Assembly: GCA_036426205.1 (NCBI GenBank)
Contig: WSYH01000651.1
Coordinates: 114,843-178,842, forward strand
From: Ascaphus truei
Lineage: Eukaryota; Chordata; Amphibia; Anura; Ascaphidae
Direction: 5' to 3'
Length of the DNA stretch: 64,000 nt
Within the stretch, counting starts at the first letter, position 1. Each line of letters begins with the position of its first letter. The notes beneath the pieces are model-generated. The model did not search any database and was not told the DNA's origin. It was given only the letters and a program-made list of their open reading frames with translations. The translations under genes and the position numbers were made by a program. Shown here piece by piece: positions 31,541 to 43,004 of the stretch.

Positions 31541-31589
31541 ATAGCTCTACGCGTTTCGTTCCTAGCATGGGAACTTCATCAGGAGCCAT
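31541..31589 (-). ncRNA. Best-preserved hammerhead-like ribozyme
   Basis: Minus strand: ATGGCTC, CTGATGA, AGTTCC, loop, GGAAC, GAAACGCGTA, GAGCTAT. Stem I is a full 7-bp pairing (one G-U), stem II is 5 bp, and the conserved boxes CTGATGA and GAAA and a GTA cleavage triplet are all intact. An extra A precedes stem II. It lies downstream of the minus-strand Penelope-like coding remnant at 31985-32540, as expected for the ribozyme of that element. Confidence 0.7.
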
Positions 31590-31984
31590 AAAATATTTTA
31601 TGTGCACTCAAGTTAAATATACATCTAGTCATATCGCCATTGGCTAATTGATAACAAGCGCATCTGAAAATTCAGGTTTGTTATAATGCTCAATTAACCA
31701 AACAACATGACTTCAAAACAGCACGAAGACACATAAACAAACACAATTTATACAAAGGTACTAAAAAAGCCTAACAATTTAATATATTTAATGTTATTAT
31801 ACAATACAATAAAATAAATAAGAAAATATATATTTCCAAATAAAATTTAAAGGCTAAAGGCATGTTTAAAATATATAAATAAATCAGAAAAGAAAATGCA
31901 ACATAATCATAGAAAGACCAGCTATAAACTCATAATCATATCGGAATTATCTGTAACTAATAAAAATAAGGAATATACAAACTA

Positions 31985-32540
31985 GTTGAAATTAATCTGT
32001 GGGGAGATTTCAGCATTTAATCCAAAAAGGGACTAGGGTTTTCATAGTGTGTATCCACTTAGTTTCTAATCTTGAGATTTTATTAATTGTATCTCCTCCT
32101 CCCAGTTTGGAGCAAGTCTATGCTGAAACAGTCCATTTTGTATATTGGTGATATGCTCAGCAAACCTAAGCTTTAGTTTTCTAGTTGTTCTACCAATATA
32201 TTGTTTGTTGCAAGGACACTAGATTAAATACACTATGTTACTGTAATAAAGCTCTTTATAGTGAATCGAGCTTTTGTCCTGTTTGTCCTCATGTGGGTTC
32301 ATTTTACACATTTTGCATCTCAAACATTTATGAAACCCTTTCACATCTAAAAAAAAAAGTATATGTGCCCGAGGTGTTGTTTTTAAGGCAACTAGGGGAT
32401 ACTTTGTGTTTTAAATTTTCTGCCTTATTGAAAATAATTTGCAGGCTGGAAGGTAAATGATTTTGCAATATAGGGTCTTTCAAAGCCAAATGCCAATGAT
32501 TTTTAAGCACCTTCCGTATTTTAGGTGCTCATCAGCAAAC
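31985..32540 (-). pseudogene. Penelope-like element remnant: linker and GIY-YIG endonuclease
   Basis: Minus strand, from 32540 downward: a segment like HWHLALKDPIL (the conserved HW...DP region after the reverse transcriptase), then a cysteine finger (CLRCKMCKMNPH), then NIVYLI-stop-CPCNKQYIGRTTR and LRFAEHITNIQNG, the GIY-YIG domain. Stops and frame changes mark it as dead. The rest of the polymerase is missing upstream, where repeat modules begin. Confidence 0.8.
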
Positions 32541-32589
32541 TCCAGGTCCATGTCCTCCGTTGGCAGAAAGAGTACAACAACAAATACAA

Positions 32590-33185
32590 TCTAACGGCCC
32601 CTAACTCCTTAACGTTTATTAACCGCTATAGTAATTAAGGCATTAACCCACCCGGGAGGCCTAACCACCCACCCCAGCACAAGTACCCCCAACTCTCTAC
32701 CCATTAATTGGCACATTGGTACATCATACCCATATAATATGGGCATGATAAGTCACTATAACAGTCAATGGCCAACCTATTAAAACAATCAAGCACAACA
32801 ATTAAAGAAATAAACAAGCACCTAAACAACACAAGAATAAAAGAACTACAAATTTTCAACTACACATCAATACAATTATTCCAAACACCAAAACCGCAAA
32901 TGAATAAAAATTATGTTATACCAAAAAACTATTATAACATTAAAGAAACAGCTAACCAACAAAACCAAATCAAGAAATAAAACTGCTAACCAATCCAAAA
33001 ATATACTAAAAACAAGCCATCCAAATACCAAATAATTTAGTGAAAACAATAAACAGAAATAGAAAAATAACAATCGATTGTAAACAAGCATTTGCCAAAA
33101 ATTGCATTGCTCAGATTAATACATTGGCAGTCAATGGTCAATGAAAAGTTAAAAAGAAAAAATACAATAAAAAAACCTGAATCAC
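32590..33185. repeat. Modular palindromic repeat fragment
   Basis: It contains the GTTATTAACCGCTATAGTAATTA module at 32615-32650 and the CATTGGCAGTCAATGG text at 33123-33140, both as in the arms at 0.5-1.8 kb. Between them lies A-rich DNA (32780-33080). It ends where gypsy integrase sequence begins. Confidence 0.5.
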
Positions 33186-33558
33186 AGCTTCAGAACTATC
33201 TGAGATTTTGATTAAGGAGATGTTTCACCTTCCTGGAGTCCCCATGGATATAGTCTTGGACCATGGATCCCAATGTGTCTCAAGATTTTGGAAGGCCTTC
33301 TGTCAAAAAATGGGCATCTCCCTTCATTTTTCTTCTTTTATACCACCCCCAGTCACAGAATAGGCCAATCAGTCCTTAGAACAATTCCTGCAATGTTTTG
33401 TATCTGAACTACAGGACGATTCCTCCTTCCAGTACTGTCTCCGGAGTTCCCACAGTGGATGAGATCCAAGAACTCCAATTAATCTGGAAGAAGATCAAGC
33501 CAATCTGACCAAAGCCACCCTCCAGCAAAAAACCCAGGCGGATAAACATCAACGACCA
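33186..33558 (+). pseudogene. Ty3/gypsy integrase core, part 1
   Basis: The reading frame gives SEILIKEMFHLPGVPMDIVLDHGSQ and then SRFWKAFCQKMGISLHFSS, the second Asp region of a DD(E) integrase. The glutamate region is damaged: a short deletion and a TAG stop fall where HPQTNGQTE-like text is expected, after which ANQSLEQFLQCF continues. The gene is interrupted at 33559 by a solo LTR and resumes at 34132. Upstream pol and gag are absent. Confidence 0.8.
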
Positions 33559-34131
33559 TGTAACACGGGACTTATCCCTGTTCACAAATGTGCCTCTAAT
33601 CCAGCAGTGTGGTGGTTAACTGCTGGTAGGCAATTAACTAACACCACCTGGCTGATTGCAGGTGTTAGAAAAAGCCTGCTTCTGAGTCAGGAAGAGAGAT
33701 TCCTTAGTCCACAACTGGGCAGAACCAAGGAAGGACAGATGTCTTGAGCGGCAAGCTGACAACAAGACAAAGGGGACAAGATTCTTAACCTGGAACCTGA
33801 CATTGCCTTAGCACACAAGGGTGCAGATCCAAGAGAGCAGAGAAGCTTCCCCTACAGCAACCCAGCTAACAGATAAGACTTTTCTTATAAGATTATTATC
33901 TATGTCTATCTATATATATAAATGTCTCTATGATTTGGGCTGGTGATTCGCTGGGCTAACCATGCAGTTAAAGAGAACTGGATCACAAGTGTATATATGC
34001 TCCAGAGTGGAGCGGATTTTGTTTGCTGATTTACATGTTTGCTGTGTTTAAAGCAACAGGCGCAATAAAGCTTTATTTTTATTTCACCTTAAAACAGTTT
34101 CCATTGCGTACCTCTGAACACGTCTCTTACA
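33559..34131 (+). mobile_element. Solo LTR (family A) inside a gypsy integrase, target duplication GACCA
   Basis: Begins TGTAACACGGG and ends GTCTCTTACA, 573 bp, with an AATAAAG signal near 34063. GACCA at 33554-33558 and 34132-34136 is a perfect duplication. Removing the LTR and one GACCA rejoins the host integrase frame without a shift. It belongs to the same family as 18280-18854 and the LTR at 57738/62219. Confidence 0.9.
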
Positions 34132-34576
34132 GACCACCTCCCCCGTTTCAAGTGGGAGATCAGGTTTGGCTGGCTACAAAAAATATCCAACTAAAACTGT
34201 TTTCCTCCAAATTCGGGCCCACGTTCATTGGACCTTACAAAATCCTGAAACAGGTCAACCCATGGTGTTCAAACTGGAACTTCCAGATAGCTTAAGAATA
34301 CCTCCAGTTTTCCAAGTCTCCCTCCACAAGTCTTTAATCCAGAACTTCTTCTCTCCTCCTATTCTCCCTCTTCCTAGACCGTTCTTGATGGATGGTCAGG
34401 AGGAATTTGAAGTATGCCAGACACTGGACTCCCATAGCTCCCGTAGCAGGCTATACTACCTGGTCCATTGGAAGGGTTATGGACCTGAAGAGAATTCTTG
34501 GATCAAATCCAGATATGTCCATGCCCCCAACCTGGTTCGGGCGTTTCATCTGACATTTCCAGCCAAACCGCCTTAG
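34132..34576 (+). pseudogene. Ty3/gypsy integrase C-terminus with chromodomain
   Basis: It continues the interrupted integrase: FQVGDQVWLATKNIQLK and FGPTFIGPYKILKQV form the GPY/F module. A chromodomain follows near the end, with YYLVHWKGYGPEENSW and the ANLVRAF-like helix. Chromodomains at this place define chromoviruses and target integration to modified histones. One frame change occurs between the GPY/F and chromodomain parts. The stop at 34574-34576 is followed by a purine tract and the 3' LTR. Confidence 0.88.
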
Positions 34577-34596
34577 ATCGCCCGGAGGTCTCTCCT

Positions 34597-34608
34597 AAAG
34601 AGAGGGGT
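34597..34608 (+). other. Polypurine tract
   Basis: AAAGAGAGGGG just before the LTR start; it primes plus-strand DNA synthesis in LTR retrotransposons. Confidence 0.65.
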
Positions 34609-34610
34609 AC

Positions 34611-35052
34611 TGTAAGGATTCTATGCGATCCGTGCCGGGTTTTGCAGCCAGTTTGGGGTTTCCAGGTTGTCTGCCCTTTCTGCTCTATTTGGCCATTTTG
34701 GTTAATTGCAGCCTGCTATACTGTATAAGACTGCACTTCCTAGTGGGAGTCGCCGAGCAAGGTTCTAATGTTTGCAGTTCCTCTTGTCTACGCTGTCACG
34801 CTTAACCCTTTTGTCTGTTTGGATTTCCCTGTTGCTGACCCCCGACCGTGACCCCGATCTCACTGCTTTCTTCCTGCCCTAACCCTTTGCTTGTTTACTC
34901 GACTTTGCACCACTGCCGCCAGCCCTGACCTCCTGCCTGCTTACCGACTATGGATACTCTAACACGACTGTGTCCCTGGGCTCTGGTCGGTTATTTTGCA
35001 TCCCTACTTCAGCCCTGCAGGTCCTTCCTGATTGGAGACACTCGCCATCACA
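34611..35052 (+). mobile_element. 3' LTR of the chromodomain gypsy element (family B)
   Basis: Runs from TGTAAGGATTC to CGCCATCACA, 442 bp. A solo LTR of the same family lies on the minus strand at 49206-49636 and confirms both ends. Confidence 0.85.
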
Positions 35053-36470
35053 CTAGTCTAACAAAAACATTTATTGTTTTGCATTGCAATATTTAATCAT
35101 ATGTTTACTAGATATAGTCAATAGTATACAGTAGGTTGGAAAAAAGCCATATAATACATTGATTGAATTCTGTTTGTCTGGTTTTTAAAATATACGGAGA
35201 TATATCTGTTTGACATTTTAGAAAGTGTAGCCTCACTTTTTCCTTTCTTCCTGTAATCTTCAATGGTCCATAAAAATCAGTTAGGGCGAAAAAGCAGAAA
35301 AAGTATGGTTGCACGGTGCAGGGTTTTACTGGTTAGCTGCCAGCCCAATCTAAGCTACGGTAGATATTAATGGGGTATCTAAAGATTTACAGTCAACTGT
35401 CATCTTAGGCAACATGATAGGCCAGTACAACAGGATTGCTGGTGGCAGGTGAGCATGCAGAAGAAAAAATTCAATTTCATACCCATTGGGAAGTCAAAAG
35501 AGGTATGACTGGATAAGTGTAGAGCAAAGCAGGATGAAAAGGGACACAAAGAGGGAGACTCAAGCATTACCAGAGTGCAAAAAGGGAGGACAAAGAAACA
35601 GGAAACATTTGATATACTGTATAATATTAAGTAGCATTTATATTAAATTCAATCTGAGTATATTAAAAGATAAAACTAGTGTATAATACACTTAATAATG
35701 ATTGAACAGCTTATTTTAATATATAATAGGAAATTAATGTGTTATGCTATTAAATTAGATTCATGTTGGAAAAACCCTGAGGTGGGAATATGAATGAGTG
35801 ATTATCTAGGGTTGAGCCATGAATGGTTATTAAATAGTTTCATGGTCTAATAACGAAAATACTTTGTTTACAAAACAGCAGTAGTCATTACTATACAATA
35901 ACCACAACCACCATTTCATGGCATCGTTTGTGGGTAGATAAAATGCCAGTTTTACAATATAATGGGCTTTATTGAGGTTGACTTATAAATGCTTTTTATT
36001 ATGTATTTACATGTAATTGAAAATCACACACGTGAAATGAAATGTAAATAGAAGTTTCCAGTGCAATTGTGCAAGTCCTATTTGCACATCTGATAATATT
36101 TACATTTTAGAGTGAACTCTCCTCAATTTAGGAGTACAAAATCAAATTGGGAAAATGTCAACTTCCGGTTTATATAAATATTGTAGCATTTACGTACACT
36201 GGTAAAAATCACATTTCAATCTAAGCCACTATATTTTCAGGTAATGATTCCTTAAATGTTATTTCTGATAAAAGGATAAAAATGGAAAGTTTTTATTGAA
36301 TTATTGAAAAGTGTATTTTTGCTGCAATGCCAAAATACAAAAATGTTTACAATTATGACAACAAACATTGAAATAAAAGATTTTACACAGATGATCAAAT
36401 GTGTTGAATATGCATTAAAAGTGCTAATCGTAGGAAACCAAGTAATTCAAAATATTAAATCTAACGGTGC
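35053..36470. other. AT-rich stretch without recognised features
   Basis: No ORF, paired repeat or known family signature was found over 1.4 kb. It could be unique genomic DNA. Confidence 0.45.
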
Positions 36471-36518
36471 CCCCCCCCCCCCCTCCCACACCAAAATTGC
36501 AGATAGGGGCCATTACAG

Positions 36519-37235
36519 GGTATGTGTGGTGCATACCTGCTGGAACAAGAGGGCTGAGTCATCCGTGATGACTTTGAGACACAGGATCAGGCTTCTGGGG
36601 TCCATACCCAGATAATACTTAGCAGTGCAGCGCCTCCATTTGCCATAGGCTCCATGGACGTATGGAGATCTCCCACGGTAGAACTTGTACTCTCCCCTCA
36701 GTTAGATCACACACCAGGCCGGAGGTATATTGCAAACAGGAACGGTGTATTACTACACACTTTGCAGTAAAACACATACATAGCAGTCATCTGCTGGATA
36801 CAGTCTCCTTAGATCAGCTCTCACTGGAGATGGTCCCTGGACCGTCACTACAGGCCAAGGGCACCCACAGCCGTCCTAACTCTTCCCCACCTTCCTAGTG
36901 GAGGCAGAGGTATAATCACACTCACTCCTCCCCGCAGGGAAGAGCACATGAGTAGGCCCCAATCTCAGGCTCCCAGGTGTGTGACCTGCCTTCCTCAGGG
37001 GAAAGGAACAACTAATGTAGGGTGGTGTCTGCCTTTAAGTACAGCCAGGAGAGGCACCAGGTCTGTCCCAGGATTGGGCAATCTCAAACCTACTGTACCC
37101 GCCTCCTCTGACAATCAGGGGCAGCACCAGTGAAGGGGGAAAACCCATGATGACTACTGTCAGGCCTGCTGTAACAGGGCTTTCTGCCAGGAGAAGTTCA
37201 GAATAGTAGTCAGGAATGACCCTGCTATACTCTCC
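36519..37235 (-). mobile_element. LTR-like sequence (family E), minus strand
   Basis: On the minus strand it starts after a purine tract at AGCAGGGTCATTCCTG (37235) and ends near GCACCACACA (36519). Part of it (36948-37235) is repeated at 37746-38025. The end region GGAGGCGCTGCACTGC is like family D. The first base pair of the TG start is changed. Boundaries are approximate. Confidence 0.45.
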
Positions 37236-37680
37236 CTCTGGTGGATTCTCAACGACCTCGCTTGGGTCCTAAATTTTCGGGTACCATCATTGGATGAAAA
37301 CTGAACAAAACAAAATAACATTTCACATGAATATCACACATTATTTGCAGGACATTTAAATGACTGCCATGTGCAACCATAGATTCCTCCCAACCTGGAG
37401 AACCTTGTTATAATAGTGCTCCGGCTTTAATAGTTTACTAATGCTCTTTACTACCGGGAACTGTCACTGAAAATACCCTATTGTGGTGGTCTGCACATGG
37501 CATGATCTACTGGATTTAAAGCAACCACCGAACGACATTCCTGGTAACATAAAGGGCACCCACAACCCGGCAAGGTGGTAGACATGGAATTTAAGTACGT
37601 AGAAATATCCCGCCAGGATAACTTCTGAGCGCTTTTATTGGAACTAGGCATACCCCAATCTGATTGATACTCTACCATAA
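37236..37680 (-). other. Internal fragment between two family E LTR pieces
   Basis: Minus strand carries CCAGAGGGAGAG next to the LTR, a plausible polypurine tract, and a 66-codon frame with a cysteine cluster (PGCGCPLCYQEC). I cannot assign it to a known domain. Confidence 0.3.
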
Positions 37681-37745
37681 TCTCACTAACCCACGGTGGT
37701 TAAGCATAAAGCGGTGCAGCTTGAATTCTGGGGAAATGCTCTACA

Positions 37746-38025
37746 ACATGGGTAGGCCCCAATCTCAGGCTTCCCAACGTGTGACCTGCCTTCCTCAGGG
37801 GGAAGGAACAACTAATTTAGGGCGGTGTCTTCCTTTAATACATATAGGAGAAGCACCAGGTTGTCCCAGGATTGGGCAATCTCAAACCTACTGTACCTGC
37901 CTCCTCTGACATTCAGGGGCAGTACCAGTGAAGGGGGAAAACACCATTATAACTTCTGGCAGCCCTGCTGTACAAGGGCTTGCTGCCAGGAGAAGGTCAG
38001 AATAGTAGTCAGGGATGACCCTGCT
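37746..38025 (-). repeat. Partial second copy of LTR family E
   Basis: Direct repeat of 36948-37235, sharing GTAGGCCCCAATCTCAGGCT and GGATTGGGCAATCTCAAACC, with about 10 percent differences by eye. With the first copy it may bound a mostly deleted element. Confidence 0.6.
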
Positions 38026-38765
38026 ATGTAAATGAAAAAAAATGTATCCTTGTAAATGTTTCTTTGAGTGTAATAAAGACAACGCGGAAAATATACTTTC
38101 AAGATGATTATAATAATGTAACCAAATATTAGTTTAATTGTTTTACAGAGAAAAAAATCTCCAAGGGAGCAAGTTATAAAAGTCTAGCTGCTGAAGAAAC
38201 TAGGGCAATAGCCTATCTATAGTGGAAAATTACATTATTAGCATCTTTTAAAAGGATCTTTAATATATCTATATAATATAATAATAAAATATATAGATTG
38301 GATCAGATACCCAATCAGACCCTTTGATGACGCGATGTGTTTAGAGCGAAGGATCATGCTGCTAATGTCTGGAAGCTAGAATAAAGTTTTTTTTAGCACA
38401 GTTACTGTGTTGTTGGTACTCCAAACCACACCCCTATGATGCTTTCTAACAAATCATGAATGAGATTGGGCTAGTGACCACGCCCCCATGATGATGCAAG
38501 GAGCTGAGAGCCATAGGATTGGCTGGTGTTGTGAAACATTAATGTTTACCTCAATCTGCTGTATTGATGTGGTTTGGAGATTACAAACCCGCCTCTTTGA
38601 CTTGTTTCATTAGCAAATAAAAATGACCCATTTGCCCTGAGCACGCGAATCCTTAATGTGTGATTTCCTATATATAGTGTTCTTCTCTCTCTGACTCCTC
38701 ATTCCATGAAGAAGCCGTGCAGGCGAAACATGTGTGGGGGCTGCAGCGGGACCCCTGGACACTAT
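38026..38765 (+). repeat. Penelope-type repeat tail with hammerhead remnant
   Basis: AT-rich DNA leads to 38320-38760, which has paired motifs around AACCACACCCC. At 38702-38742 the plus strand reads CCATGAAGAAGCCGTGC and AGGCGAAACATGTGTGG, a degenerate hammerhead with GCC/GGC stem II intact. Confidence 0.4.
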
Positions 38766-40942
38766 GGGGGTCGTGTACTAAGCTCTGTTAAGTCACTTTT
38801 TGAGCGCAAAGTGCTCTTAGAACATGATGTTGCACTGAACACGATGCACTAAGCAACGCAAACAGGCACTCTGCGCTCTAAAACTGACTTTTTTCAGGAA
38901 TTTTTTCTAAGTACAACTTTGCTCGTTCGTTACCCTGTTTGCATTAAATTCTGCCCTTAAGCGGGATGCACTGAGCAACGCAACCTTAGCGCACACGAAA
39001 GTAGCGTTCAACAGAACACGTCAGCTCAAGGTAGACGCTAAATAAGCTGGACTTTGAAAAAATTATTGCTTTATATTTTTGCATGCGCAAAACCCATACA
39101 ACAGGCCAGCGGGTGTCCCCGGCTGACCAAGCGGGGGTCCCCGCGGGAGTGCGGGGGTCCCCACGGGAGTCCAGGGGTACCCGCGGGCCTGTGGTACCAA
39201 TGTTGCACCTCCAAAAATAATAAACAATATTTATAACTAAATACACGCCCTAACACATACAATACAGTAATGGGCAAAATTACTATTATCCACATATGGA
39301 TAATAATGCATTTGCCCATTTTAAATACATATAAATTACAATAAATACAGTAAAAACATATTACACTTACCTTTTACAGGCACCCACGATGAAGGCCATC
39401 TTCATCCTCATCTTCATCCTGCTCATGTTCCTCCGGGGCTGCAAAACATGAACAAGAATAAAAACAGCTAATGTAATGTCCCCTAACCCCTCAATCACCT
39501 TAGCGGTTATTAACGCTACAGTCATTAAGGGGTTAATCCACCCTCACCCACCACTTGGGAGGCCTACATGCCCTCCCCCACTACCCCCCCCACCCCATGA
39601 GGCCTAACCACCCTCACCCACTACCCAGCCGGGAGGACTACCCACATACCCTTGGGGCCAATCCCCCATCCCCCCCCTCAGAACCCACAAGAAAAACAAT
39701 ATACTGCCCCACAATAAACATCATTATATTTATTAAATACATAACCCACCCCCTGTGCCCCCCCCATAAATACATGATTTATTATTTTACATACAGGGTT
39801 AATACGCCAGGCCCACGGGAGTCCCCGGTGGGCCTGACGGGTCACCTCACAGACCTACAGTAGCCCAGCACCATGTTTCACACAGGGTCTGGAGGCCTGT
39901 TTGTGGTCCCCGCCAAGCGCCATGGTCCACCAGGTGGTCTCCGCGGGTCACCGTGGGCCACAATGGGATCTCCACGGTAGGCCTGCGGATGTCTGGGGGG
40001 CCCCGGGTCACACCCACAGGTGTCTCAGGGGCCTCGAGTGGTTCCGATGGGGGTTTGGGGACCCACGAGTGGTCCCTACGGGTCCGCGGTGCCCCCACAG
40101 ATGTGGGGCCACCGGTTCTTCCCCGCATGTGTCCCCCGTGGACCCGGCAGCCTGGTACCCGTGAGAAGCCCGAGGAGACCTCAGGTGGTCTCCAGAGGTC
40201 TCTCGCAGACCAAAAGGAACCAACCCTGTATAAAAAAAATAAACCGGACCTATACATTAAATACATCAACCCCCCCCCCCCCACACACACATACAGTACA
40301 ATAATGTGCAAAATAACTATTATCCAGATATGGATAATAGATTATTTGCCCATTATGAAACACATAAAATATGCATAAATCAAAACATGAATTCTTAATC
40401 TTAAAATCACCACATTGCATGTTACAATAAATCCGCTACGGTAAGGAATTATTGTTTATTGTTATGTATGTTTTAATACTAGTGTAGATGTGCAGGGGGT
40501 CTCCTGAGCTTAACCGCATTGTTTCAGCCTCGGGGACCCCCTACTTCAGGAGATACAGGCCCCTTTATGGGGTGCCGGTATCCCCAGCAGAATTTAAATG
40601 TCCCTGTCACATGACGCGGGAGCTTTAAAGTGCAGGGGATACCGGCAGCCCATAACGGTGCCTGTACGATCGCATGTAACAGTCTTGCATGGAGATACAG
40701 AATCTCCATGCAAATGTTACAAGCGGCTTTTTTTTCTATCAGCTAGCGTATGTAAAGGTAAAAATGCTAGCAGGGGGTAAAAAAGCAACCCGTACGCTAT
40801 GGGTGTTTTGAGCTATTTTGAGCAGGTACGTTAAAAAATGGGCTCAAGGCCTTAGTGAATCGCGTCCCCGGCCTCACTTTTTAACGGACATGTTTTTTTT
40901 GAACATCAGAACGCAAACCCATTGAGCTTAGTGCATAGCCCC
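38766..40942. mobile_element. 2.2-kb modular element with inverted ends
   Basis: The ends are GGGGGTCGTGTACTAAGC and, inverted, GGGGGCTATGCACTAAGC, flanked by TAT. Inside, in order, are a hairpin (39266-39322), a TTAACCCC module (39480-39660), a GC-rich block of GACC/GGTC words (39800-40215), a second hairpin (40302-40350) and the GCAGGGGGTCTCC palindrome (40487-40668). No transposase is encoded. It shares its modules with 0.5-9.1, 16.5-17.9 and 24.8-25.2 kb. Confidence 0.55.
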
Positions 40943-41795
40943 CTATGTATGTGTTTGTGTCACTTTGTACCTCACAGGACAGCTCCAGCTCCTTCTGCTG
41001 TCTTGCTGTGTCATCTGCTCTTACAGCAATGAAGGTAACAGATGTATTTATTCCTCCTTATTTTATGTGACTGGATTTTATGTCACCAAGGATTAGAATC
41101 ACACACTTCTATTAAGGGAATCAGCAAACATCTTTGCTTTACCCTAATTTGGGTGTGTTTCCTCGATAAGTACTATGTAGACTATCATGTGTTAACCACG
41201 TATTAACCTTTTACTACCATTGGATTGTTTTACATGACTATCCATCTACTCTGGTGGTTTATACACTGCATACTGGAATATGTGTCAGGACTATTAGTCA
41301 TTAGTCTGTAAATGTTTTCATCGCGCTGGAATTTTTTTACTTATCTGATTTTTGATAATATCGATGTGCATGAGTGGTATGTAAGAGATTATTGTGGAGA
41401 TCTACTCCTAGCTTTGTTTTAGGGACATTTCTCTTTGACCGGCCGGTCTTGATGGCTCAGGGAACATGCTTCCCTGGGTTCTTATCTGCTATACATTTGA
41501 TATAGCTTCACTCAGTGTAGTAATCAGATGTATGTCCTGTGAGCATTTCTGTGGCACTTTCCTTTTGTCTAATTCAGGGGTCCTGCTCCTTTTGTTTTTA
41601 TATATTTTAAGTGTGTTGTAGTTGTAATTAATAAATTGTTATATTTTTCTGGGATTATTTGAGTGCTCATTTGCTAGACTTCTTGTTCTCTCTTCTTTGT
41701 TATATTTTTTTTTGTCTCAGTAGCACCGACCTATATTTCTATTTAGAATATTATTTATTAGGTCTTGTTATATATATATTATATATATAGTTTTC
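40943..41795. other. AT-rich stretch, nothing recognised
   Basis: No coding or repeat signature apart from a TATATATA run at 41770-41790. Confidence 0.4.
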
Positions 41796-41925
41796 TGGGT
41801 ATGCATGTCTTAGGAAGGTCTGCAACCCCGCCTTTCCCCACCATCACCCAGCACACAGCACCTCCACTGCAGTAAGGGATTCTGGGAAATAACATGCAAA
41901 TGAGCACACAGTGCTCTGGCAGCAG
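41796..41925 (-). repeat. Family RB fragment
   Basis: Contains GCATGTCTTAGGAAGGTCTG and AAGGGATTCTGGGAAATAAC, as in 21865-21950. Confidence 0.7.
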
Positions 41926-41967
41926 CAGGCCTCGATGCTCGTGGGCAAATGGCGGTCTCAAGCTAGT

Positions 41968-42013
41968 CACGCCCTACGCGTTTCATCACGGATAATGACT
42001 TCTTCAGAGGATA
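41968..42013 (-). ncRNA. Hammerhead-like motif (CTGAAGA variant)
   Basis: Minus strand: CCTCTGAAGAAGTCATTATC, GTGATGAAACGCGTAGGGC. Stem II (TCA/TGA) and a short stem I (CCT/GGG) are possible. It lies downstream of the Penelope-like remnant at 43005-43835 on the same strand. Confidence 0.5.
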
Positions 42014-43004
42014 CCCTCCAAGCTACCCACCATGATATTTATAGGGAGATACTTGTAATAGATTTGCCAATAATTGAATAATGAAACTTGTTTATCAATT
42101 AGTATACATCGTTAGCATATTATCAAACAGGTGCAGTACATATAAACACATTGTGAATGTGTCATGAAGACCCCATTGAGTCAGTGGAAAGGAGTTTTGT
42201 ACATCAAGCATGTGTAATGAATAACATTTGATTTGTAAATTATATTAAAAATTGGAGTTTTGAACTAAAAAATCAATTTATTGATTAAAAGTCAGTATAT
42301 CAATTAAGATTTGAATTAAGTAACCATAGGCTTGAAATACAAAAGCATGTTAACAGGTATAGATTAGGTCTTAGAGAAGAATTGTTTAGAAGAAAACATT
42401 ATTTAGTGAGGAATTACAATTCATTATTACTGATACTGATAATAGTTAATAGTAACCTTTTTTGGAGATTTCGGTTGGAGCCAGAGGAGTTAACAGCAAA
42501 GCAAAGGCAGGAGAAAGACCGACGTGGACCACCTATAAATTGTTAATGTGTGTGTTGTGATTAATAACTATGTGTATGTGTATTTATATTATTGAGTCAT
42601 ATGAGCTACTAAATGAAAATATGACATAAATAGTGATATATATGAAATAATGAATATATGATAAGTAAAACTGAATAAAAATAAGGGGGGGGGAGGGAAA
42701 TAAAGTATGAATATAATAATAATGAAATTGATAATGAGAGTATAAGTAAAAAATATAAAAAATGTGATAATTTATTAATTAAAAATAAAATGGACTTAAA
42801 TATAAAATAAAAAATAAAATGTAAAAAATGAAAATAAACAATATACGATAACTATAATAGAACATTTGTGGACTTGAACCGTACGCAGCAATATGCTGTG
42901 TATCCTACTAGCCAACTACTCTATAACATGAAGTGACTGTCAATGATCAGCACATTGACCATAGCCCAGAGGGAATACAAAGCATTCAACCCAGACCTCT
43001 GGAT
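42014..43004 (-). other. 3' UTR of the third Penelope-like remnant
   Basis: Strongly AT-rich, with a short G-run block (42686-42704) in the same relative place as the much longer G-rich tract of the 58-61.6 kb element. The text GAGGGAATACAAAGCATTCAA at 42970-42990 matches that element's region near 59830-59860. A tRNA-like box pair is noted at 42870-42914. Confidence 0.55.

Noticed and set aside
39555..40378. Several glycine/proline-rich ORFs on both strands
   Set aside because: They lie in the GC-rich block of the modular palindromic element; no frame is favoured and no motif is seen.
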